The translations under genes were made by a program, and so were the position numbers. Shown piece by piece: positions 1 to 5,440 of a stretch of DNA of 32,331 nucleotides. Under the pieces are notes generated by a model, which was not told where the DNA came from, did not search any database, and saw nothing but the letters and a program-made list of their open reading frames with translations. Source of the stretch: an uncultured Clostridia bacterium (GTDB lineage Bacteria > Bacillota > Clostridia > Oscillospirales > Oscillospiraceae). The stretch covers positions 1-32,331 of the forward strand of contig CAMVAV010000022.1 in NCBI GenBank assembly GCA_947165595.1. The letters run 5' to 3'. Every line of letters starts with the position of its first letter. Position 1 is the stretch's first letter.

Positions 1-857
1 GTCCCTACCTTGCCGTAACCGGGAGCCGCGCCGGGCGCGCCGTAGCCGGGAGCCGCGCCGGCAGCGCCGTAACCGGGAGCCGCGCCGGCAGCGCCGTAAC
101 CGGGAGCCGCGCCGGGCGCGCCGTAGCCGGGAGCCGCGCCGGCGGCGCCGTAGCCGGGAGCCGCGCCGTATGCCGCGGCGTCGGGAGCGCCATAGCCCGG
201 CGCGGCGGAGCGGGTAAACTGATTCGCCTGCAGCAGCGCGTCCCGAATCTCGTTGCCCATCTGAACGTAGTCGTCATATTCGCCCGAAAAGATGCCGGCG
301 CGCGGATTGCTGCTTCTGCGAGACATGGAGCGCTCGCCGGTGTTGATCGAGCTGGAGTTGAGCTTGAAGCGAATGTCGTCGAAGTACGGGTGATTCACGC
401 GGAGCGTGATGTAGAAATCGTAGGAGTACTCAAAGCGCGGCGGGGAGTAGCTGACCTCGTCGCCGTTGGCGTCCTTGCGCTTGATCTCGTCGCTGTCCTC
501 GTCGATGTCGAAGTCGCAGCCGGTGACCTGGGAGAGCTCGATCACGTCGGGGTTTGCCTCCTCCAGACGGCTCGCGTTCGTCACCATGAACTTGCCCGCG
601 TTGTCGTCGATGAGCACCTTGTAATACTTGCCGAAGGTGCGCGTGGCATGGAACGCGCCGACCGCCTTGCGGTTCTCCTCGCGGTAGGCGAGCTGCTCCT
701 TGATGCTCTCGACCGTGCTGTGCCGGCGCTCGCTGAACCAGGGCGAGAGCTTTGCCGCGCAGTTTTTGCACAGGTTGCCGTCCTCCAGCTTCCGGTTGCC
801 CAGAAGGCCGATCTTTTCTCCGCAGACGTCGCAGAATTTCTTGTCAAACAGTCCCAT
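1..857 (-). CDS. DUF4428 zinc-ribbon protein with PGYGA repeat tail (3' end outside window)
   Basis: The reading frame starts at ATG 857-855, behind an AAAGGGGAA ribosome site, and stays open to the window edge, so the C-terminus is missing. The N-terminus has two CxxC pairs (C9/C12 and C30/C33) in a context (MGLFDKKFCDVCGEKIG) typical of DUF4428, a small predicted zinc-ribbon family common in Clostridia. A mixed alpha/beta region follows to about residue 215, including YSPPRFEYSYDFYITLRVNHPYF. From about residue 218 the protein becomes an Ala/Pro/Gly/Tyr repeat with a 9-residue period (AAPGYGAxG), probably disordered. Homologues often carry a second zinc ribbon after such a tail; that part cannot be seen here. 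The molecular function is unknown. It lies downstream of the two metallophosphatase genes on the same strand, separated by a palindromic element, and no promoter of its own is obvious. Confidence 0.85.
   Translation of the reverse strand, partial: MGLFDKKFCDVCGEKIGLLGNRKLEDGNLCKNCAAKLSPWFSERRHSTVESIKEQLAYREENRKAVGAFHATRTFGKYYKVLIDDNAGKFMVTNASRLEEANPDVIELSQVTGCDFDIDEDSDEIKRKDANGDEVSYSPPRFEYSYDFYITLRVNHPYFDDIRFKLNSSSINTGERSMSRRSSNPRAGIFSGEYDDYVQMGNEIRDALLQANQFTRSAAPGYGAPDAAAYGAAPGYGAAGAAPGYGAPGAAPGYGAAGAAPGYGAAGAAPGYGAPGAAPGYGKVG
14..166 (-). repeat. 27-bp in-frame tandem repeat coding AAPGYGAxG
   Basis: About 5.7 units of a 27-base direct repeat begin at 14, 41, 68, 95, 122 and 149 (last unit partial). 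They read in frame in the DUF4428 gene. Units differ mainly at gtaacc/gtagcc and at the codon giving Ala or Pro. There are no unique spacers, so this is a coding repeat, not a CRISPR array. Confidence 0.9.
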
Positions 858-918
858 GACGATTCCCCTTTCTTGTATTTGTCAGCTGTCCTTTACTGCT
901 TTTTATCGCCTTTTTTGT

Positions 919-1086
919 TTAAGGAAGCGCTGATTAAATCAACGTGTGCGGATTGGCGAGCAGATTTTTCGTCTTGCAAGCCAAAAAGCCGCAGGAATAC
1001 TAACGTATTTCAAGGATTTTTGGCGCAGTCAAGACGGAAAAGATGCCGTCAAGACGTGCGCGGGGATTTATTCAGCGGTTCCTTAA
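919..1086. mobile_element. Palindromic MITE-like element
   Basis: The ends are imperfect inverted repeats of about 32 bases: TTAAGGAAGCGCTGATTAAA at 919 and, on the other strand, TTAAGGAACCGCTGAATAAA from 1086. Internal segments also pair (TTTTTCGTCTTG with CAAGACGGAAAA, CCAAAAA with TTTTTGG, GAATAC with GTATTTC), so the whole 168 bases can fold into one long interrupted hairpin with its apex near 1000. It has no coding capacity. A related shorter copy lies at 28127-28181. This fits a non-autonomous palindromic repeat (MITE or REP-like). No clear target-site duplication is visible. The right end overlaps the 3' end of the upstream metallophosphatase gene and supplies its stop codon. Confidence 0.75.
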
Positions 1087-2571
1087 GTACTTGCTCAGCC
1101 TCTTGCAGTTCAGAATGGTCAGACGGTCTCCGACCTGATGGTCGAGATGCTGATGCTCGGAGAGGTATTCCTCCAGCACGCCGCGGCAGGAGGTGGCGAT
1201 GACGCGCGGCTTCATGTTCGCGGAGATCTCCTCCGGATCGATGTGGAAGATGTCCTTGAAATTCTTGAAGTGGAAGTTTTGCAGGCCGACGGTGAACAGC
1301 TGCTCGTCCGGGACGTCCGCGCCTTCAAACTGAAACTCCCTGAAATCGTGCAGCGTGCCGTCATAGACCACGTGCAGTCCGCGGGAGAGCTGATAGAACT
1401 CGCAGTGCACGCCCTCCCAGACCTCGTCGCGTAGCATGTGCCGGAGCATCGCCTTGAGCTGCTTGCCCGTCACCTTGATCATGTACGCCGCGTCGTCGTA
1501 GGGGAAGGCCTCGACCAGACTGCCCAGCATGACGATGGGACCCATCCAGTCGCTGCGGATGCTGCCCGAGCCGAGCAAAAAGACGTCGACGCCGAGGCTG
1601 TCCTTCATCGCGTCCGCGAAGACGCTGCCGAGCTCCGTCTCCCGCTCGCGTTCCTCATGCTCCAGACGGCGCTTGAAGCGCGTGAGGACGCGGCCGTATT
1701 TCTCGTCGGTCTTGCTTTTGTAGATGGTGATGAGCTTTTCGAGGTCGCGGTCGTAGGGGCAGGTCTCCTCGTTGATGGGGATCGCCTGCCACTTCCAGCT
1801 GTCCACGCAGTTGTTGTCCGTGTCCACCATGAGGTCGAAGCGGCCGATCTGATCCGTGCCCGTGCCCGCCTGCACGATCAGGATGCCGTTGACCTGCGCC
1901 GGCTCGTCGATAAAGGTGTGGCTGTGCCCGCCGATGATGACGTCCACGCCGCAGGCGGGGTCGATCGCCGCGGCGAGCTTCTTGTCCTCCTCAAAGCCGA
2001 TGTGCGTGAGCAGCACGGTGAAGTCGATATCGATGGCGTTGTGCGCGTTGCAGATGCGCTCGACCTCCTTCGCCGCGTCCTCCACGCTGACGAAGGTGCC
2101 GATCATGCCGTCGTTCTTCGTCTGTGCCATGACCTCCTTGGTCAGAATGCCAATGAAGAGGATCTTCATCCCGTCGATCTCGAGAATCTTGTAGGGGCGG
2201 AACAGATGCGCGTGGTTGGTGCTGATGTAGAGGTTGGCGTTGACGATGGGGAACTTGGCGCACTTTTCGAGGAACAGCAGATGCGCCACGCCGTAGTCCG
2301 TCTCATGGTTGCCGAGCGTGACGATGTCCGGGGAGATCATGTTCATGATCTCGATGGTGGACATGCCCTGGAACTCCGAGTCGATGACGCTGCCGCGGAA
2401 CATGTCGCCCGCGATGCAGTAAAGCGTGTTCGGCTCCTCCTGACGGACACGGCTCACATAGCCCGAGAGCAGGGACACGCCGCCGACGAGCTTTTCGTCG
2501 ATCTTCTCGGCGAGGAAGTCGCCGTGCATGTCGTTGGAGTGCAGCAGCACCAGCTTTTTGAGATTCTTCAT
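1072..2571 (-). CDS. 5'-nucleotidase/cyclic phosphodiesterase-family metallophosphatase (copy A)
   Basis: This 499-residue protein has the two-domain layout of the UshA/CpdB family: an N-terminal dinuclear-metal calcineurin-like phosphoesterase and a C-terminal 5'-nucleotidase substrate domain. Visible metal ligands are D14 and H16 (HSNDMHGD), D56 (AGDMFRG), N88-H89 (GNHE), H190 (THIG) and H216/H218 (GGHSHT). The C-terminal domain contains FPYDDAAYMIKVTGKQL, the usual substrate-pocket region. There is no signal peptide, although many family members are exported, so it should act in the cytoplasm on nucleotides or related phosphate esters; the substrate cannot be read from sequence. The start follows AAGGAGG at good spacing. 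It lies 28 bases after its paralogue and is probably co-transcribed with it. The last residues (LRNR) and the TGA stop come from the palindromic element, giving a tail a few residues longer than in copy B. Confidence 0.92.
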   Translation of the reverse strand: MKNLKKLVLLHSNDMHGDFLAEKIDEKLVGGVSLLSGYVSRVRQEEPNTLYCIAGDMFRGSVIDSEFQGMSTIEIMNMISPDIVTLGNHETDYGVAHLLFLEKCAKFPIVNANLYISTNHAHLFRPYKILEIDGMKILFIGILTKEVMAQTKNDGMIGTFVSVEDAAKEVERICNAHNAIDIDFTVLLTHIGFEEDKKLAAAIDPACGVDVIIGGHSHTFIDEPAQVNGILIVQAGTGTDQIGRFDLMVDTDNNCVDSWKWQAIPINEETCPYDRDLEKLITIYKSKTDEKYGRVLTRFKRRLEHEERERETELGSVFADAMKDSLGVDVFLLGSGSIRSDWMGPIVMLGSLVEAFPYDDAAYMIKVTGKQLKAMLRHMLRDEVWEGVHCEFYQLSRGLHVVYDGTLHDFREFQFEGADVPDEQLFTVGLQNFHFKNFKDIFHIDPEEISANMKPRVIATSCRGVLEEYLSEHQHLDHQVGDRLTILNCKRLSKYLRNR

Positions 2572-2599
2572 GCGGTATCCTCCTTATTTTCAAACAATT

Positions 2600-4081
2600 T
2601 CATTGTTTTTCCCGTTCCAGCAGGATCAGACGATCCCCGACCCGGTGGTCGAGCCGCCGGCTGTCCGAGAGATAGCCCTCCAGCACCGTGCGGCAGGAGG
2701 TCGCGACCATCCGCGGCCTTCCGTTGGCGAAAATCTCGTTGACGTCGATCTGGAAGCTCTCGCCCATGATGTTGAAGTGAAACGCCTGGAGCCCCACGGT
2801 GAAGACGCGGTCGTCCGGCACGTCCTCGCCGCAGTACAGGAATTCGCGGTAGGCGTGCTCCGCCTTGGAGTAGACGACGCGCAGCCCGTCGGAGAACTGG
2901 TAAAACTCGGAGTGCACGCCCGGCTCCCAGACCTCGTCGCGCAGCATGTGGAGCAGCATCCGCTTGAGCTGCGCGCCGCTGACCTTGACGACGTACGCCG
3001 CGTCGTCGTAGGGGAAGCCCTCGTTCAGATCGCCCAGCATGACGATGGGGCCCATCCACTTGGCGCGGATGCTGCCGGACGCCATCAGGAAGATGTCCAC
3101 GCCGAGGCTCTCGCGCATCGCGTCGGCAAACACGCAGCCCAGCTCCGTCTCCTGCGTGCGCTCGGGGTGGGTCAGGCGGCGCTTGAAGCGCGTGACCACG
3201 CGGCCGTACTTCTCGTCCGTGCGCGTTTTGAACTTGGTGATGAGCGTCTCGATGTCCCGGTCGTAGGGGCAGGTCTCCTCGCTGATCGGAATGGTCTGCC
3301 ACGTCCAGCTGTCCACGCGGTTTTGATCCATATCCACCATGAGGTCGAAGCGTCCGATCTGGTCCGTCCCGACGCCCGCCTGCACGATCAGAATGTCGTT
3401 GACCTTCAGCGGCTCTTCCATCAGAGTATGGCTGTGCCCGCCGATAATGACGTCCACGCCGCAGGCGGGGTCGATCGCCGCGGCGAGCTTTTGATCCTCC
3501 CGGAAGCCGATGTGCGTGAGCAGCACGGTGAAATCGACGTCGAGGCTTTTGTGAATGTCGCAGATGCGCTTGACCTCCTGCGCGGCGTCCTCCACGTCGA
3601 TGAAGGTCGCGATCAGGCCGTCCTTCTTCGTCTGCGCGATCACCTCCTCGGTCAGAATGCCGATGAAGAGGATCTTCATTCCGTCTATCTCGATGATCTG
3701 ATAGGGCTTGAACAGGTGCGCGTGATTGATGAGGATGTACAGGTTGGCGTTGATAATGGGGAACTGCGCGCACTTTTCCAGAAACAGCAGGTGTGCGAGC
3801 CCGTAGTCCACCTCGTGGTTGCCGATGGTGACCACGTCGGGCGCGAGCATGTTCATGATCTCGATGGTGGAGATGCCCTGAAACTCCTGGTCGATGATGG
3901 AGCCGCGGAACATGTCGCCCGCGATGCAGTAGAGCGTGTTGGGCTCCTCCTGCCGGACCCTGCTCACATAGCCCGAGAGCATGGAAACGCCGCCGACGAG
4001 CTTTTCGTCGACCTTCTCGGCGAGAAAATCGCCGTGCATGTCGTTGGAGTGCAGCAGCACCAGCTTTTTGAGGTTCTTCAT
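2600..4081 (-). CDS. 5'-nucleotidase/cyclic phosphodiesterase-family metallophosphatase (copy B)
   Basis: This 493-residue protein is a close tandem paralogue of the next gene downstream; the two align end to end with few gaps. It keeps all metal-binding motifs: HSNDMHGD, AGDMFRG, GNHE, THIG and GGHSHT. The C-terminal 5'-nucleotidase domain contains FPYDDAAYVVKVSGAQL. It has no signal peptide or membrane segment, so it is predicted to be cytoplasmic. The start is ATG 4081-4079 after a GAAGGGGGA ribosome site. It is the first gene of the minus-strand unit that runs from the promoter at 4193-4220 through copy A and possibly on to the DUF4428 gene. It is divergent from the REC-HD-GYP operon. A role in breaking down nucleotide products of second-messenger turnover is possible, but that is only inference from position. 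Confidence 0.92.
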   Translation of the reverse strand: MKNLKKLVLLHSNDMHGDFLAEKVDEKLVGGVSMLSGYVSRVRQEEPNTLYCIAGDMFRGSIIDQEFQGISTIEIMNMLAPDVVTIGNHEVDYGLAHLLFLEKCAQFPIINANLYILINHAHLFKPYQIIEIDGMKILFIGILTEEVIAQTKKDGLIATFIDVEDAAQEVKRICDIHKSLDVDFTVLLTHIGFREDQKLAAAIDPACGVDVIIGGHSHTLMEEPLKVNDILIVQAGVGTDQIGRFDLMVDMDQNRVDSWTWQTIPISEETCPYDRDIETLITKFKTRTDEKYGRVVTRFKRRLTHPERTQETELGCVFADAMRESLGVDIFLMASGSIRAKWMGPIVMLGDLNEGFPYDDAAYVVKVSGAQLKRMLLHMLRDEVWEPGVHSEFYQFSDGLRVVYSKAEHAYREFLYCGEDVPDDRVFTVGLQAFHFNIMGESFQIDVNEIFANGRPRMVATSCRTVLEGYLSDSRRLDHRVGDRLILLEREKQ

Positions 4082-4192
4082 GCGTCCCCCTTCGTCTGAA
4101 GCCGGACCGGCCGCGGTGCGCGAAAACGCCGCGGACCTTCCGCCGGCCTCCTTATTTTTCCCGCGCGGGCGGGTATTCCTTTACAATTTGGC

Positions 4193-4220
4193 ATTATAGC
4201 ATAAAGCAAAAGGGTTTGCA
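4193..4220 (-). promoter_or_regulatory. Promoter for the metallophosphatase unit
   Basis: On the minus strand an extended -10 element, TGC followed by TATAAT, lies at 4193-4198. A weak -35 match (TGCAAA, 4215-4220) sits 16 bases upstream. Transcription would start near 4186, giving a leader of about 105 bases before the ATG at 4081. Confidence 0.65.
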
Positions 4221-4230
4221 TCGTCCTTTT

Positions 4231-4255
4231 GGACATTTTTTCAAAAATACTGTCC
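4231..4255. promoter_or_regulatory. Inverted repeat between divergent promoters
   Basis: GGACA-TTTTT-TC-AAAAA-TAC-TGTCC forms an inverted repeat with one bulge. It lies just upstream of the minus-strand promoter and about 94 bases before the plus-strand -35 box. It could be an operator or just a small hairpin. The rest of 4256-4348 shows nothing recognisable. The whole gene-free stretch 4082-4432 otherwise holds only the two divergent promoters. Confidence 0.3.
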
Positions 4256-4348
4256 GACGCCCCTCCGATGCCTGTGAGGGCCCGCGGCGCCGTGCGGGCG
4301 GAAACCGTGAAAATGACCCAAAATAAGGGCAAAAACGGCATTTTATTC

Positions 4349-4377
4349 TTGCGGTCTGACGAAAAGACTGCTATAAT
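4349..4377 (+). promoter_or_regulatory. Promoter of the HD-GYP/kinase operon
   Basis: A -35 box TTGCGG (4349-4354), 17-base spacer and perfect TATAAT (4372-4377) with the extended TGC in front. Start of transcription is expected near 4384, about 50 bases before the ATG at 4433. Confidence 0.8.
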
Positions 4378-4432
4378 GAACTGTAAGAATACTATGCCGC
4401 GTCAAGCGAATGCGGCGGAGGGGGAAAAGAAC

Positions 4433-5440
4433 ATGGCTGATTGGATCGTCGTGGTGGACGACGACGTGACGAATCTGAAGCTGGCGGGCCACATCCTGAG
4501 CAAGAGCCATATGCGCGTGTCGGCGCTGCGCTCGGGACAGGCACTTTTGGATTATCTGGTGGACAACAAACCGGATCTTATCCTGCTGGATATCCTGATG
4601 CCGGAGATGGACGGCTTTGAGACGCTCAAGCGGCTGCGCGAGATGGAGATCGGCGAGGAACAGATTCCCGTCATCTTCCTGACGGCGAACGAGGACGAGG
4701 GCTCCGAGCTGCGCGGCCTGCAGCTCGGAGCGATGGATTTTATCAAAAAGCCCTTCGTGCCGGAGGTGCTGGCGCTGCGCGTGCGGCACACCATCGACCT
4801 CATCCGGCTGCAGCGGAGTCTGGAGTCGGAGGTGGCGCGCAAGACACAGGTGGTCGAGAGCCTGTCGCTCCACGTGGTGCAGACGCTGGCGGAGGCGATC
4901 GACGCGAAGGACACCTACACCAACGGCCATTCGGGGCGCGTGGCGAAGTACTCCCGCGAGATCGCGAAGCGCGGCGGCTTTTCGGAAAAGCGGCAGAGCG
5001 ACATTTACATGATGGGCCTGCTGCACGACGTCGGCAAGATCGGCGTGCCGGACGCGGTCATCAACAAGCCCGCGTCGCTGACCGAGGACGAGTGGGAGCT
5101 GGTCAAGAACCACCCGGTCATGGGCGCGCGCATCCTCAAGAACATCAAGGAGATGCCGGAGCTGACCATCGGCGCGCGCTGGCACCACGAGAAATACGAC
5201 GGCACCGGCTATCCGGACGGCCTGTCGGGAATGGACATCCCGGTGGAGGCGCGGATCATCGCCATCGCCGACGCCTACGACGCCATGACGAGCCGCCGCA
5301 GCTACCGCGACGTGCTCTCGCAGGGCATTGTGCGCGAGGAGCTTGAAAAGGGAAAGGGGAAGCAGTTTGACCCCGAGTTCGCGGACATCATGCTCGACAT
5401 GATCAACGAGGACACGGGCTATGAGATGAGGGAGACGTAA
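4433..5440 (+). CDS. Response regulator with HD-GYP domain (c-di-GMP phosphodiesterase type)
   Basis: This 335-residue protein has RpfG architecture. An N-terminal receiver (about 1-120) carries the acidic cluster VVDDD, phospho-acceptor D53 in LLDILMPEMDG, and the conserved K in IKKPF. A linking helix leads to an HD-GYP domain (about 145-325) with H198-D199 in LLHDVGKIG, the following HH in RWHHEKYDG, and G259-Y260-P261 in GTGYPDG. Family members hydrolyse c-di-GMP to pGpG or GMP, with activity set by receiver phosphorylation. The start at 4433 is chosen because it follows GGAGGGGG and lies just downstream of the promoter; the frame is open further upstream but without a ribosome site. It is the first gene of a four-gene operon and the only receiver here with an enzymatic output. 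The partner kinase is probably the adjacent hybrid kinase, whose ATG follows its stop codon directly. Confidence 0.95.
   Translation: MADWIVVVDDDVTNLKLAGHILSKSHMRVSALRSGQALLDYLVDNKPDLILLDILMPEMDGFETLKRLREMEIGEEQIPVIFLTANEDEGSELRGLQLGAMDFIKKPFVPEVLALRVRHTIDLIRLQRSLESEVARKTQVVESLSLHVVQTLAEAIDAKDTYTNGHSGRVAKYSREIAKRGGFSEKRQSDIYMMGLLHDVGKIGVPDAVINKPASLTEDEWELVKNHPVMGARILKNIKEMPELTIGARWHHEKYDGTGYPDGLSGMDIPVEARIIAIADAYDAMTSRRSYRDVLSQGIVREELEKGKGKQFDPEFADIMLDMINEDTGYEMRET

Noticed and set aside
14-166. Possible CRISPR array from a 27-base repeat
   Set aside because: Units are directly adjacent with no spacers and they encode an in-frame peptide repeat.
919-1086. Palindrome as a rho-independent terminator
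   Set aside because: It is far longer than a typical terminator and neither side is followed by a run of T in the direction of transcription; a related copy elsewhere fits a mobile repeat better.
4378-4432. c-di-GMP riboswitch upstream of the HD-GYP gene
   Set aside because: The leader from the predicted start to the ATG is only about 50 bases and has none of the conserved riboswitch segments.
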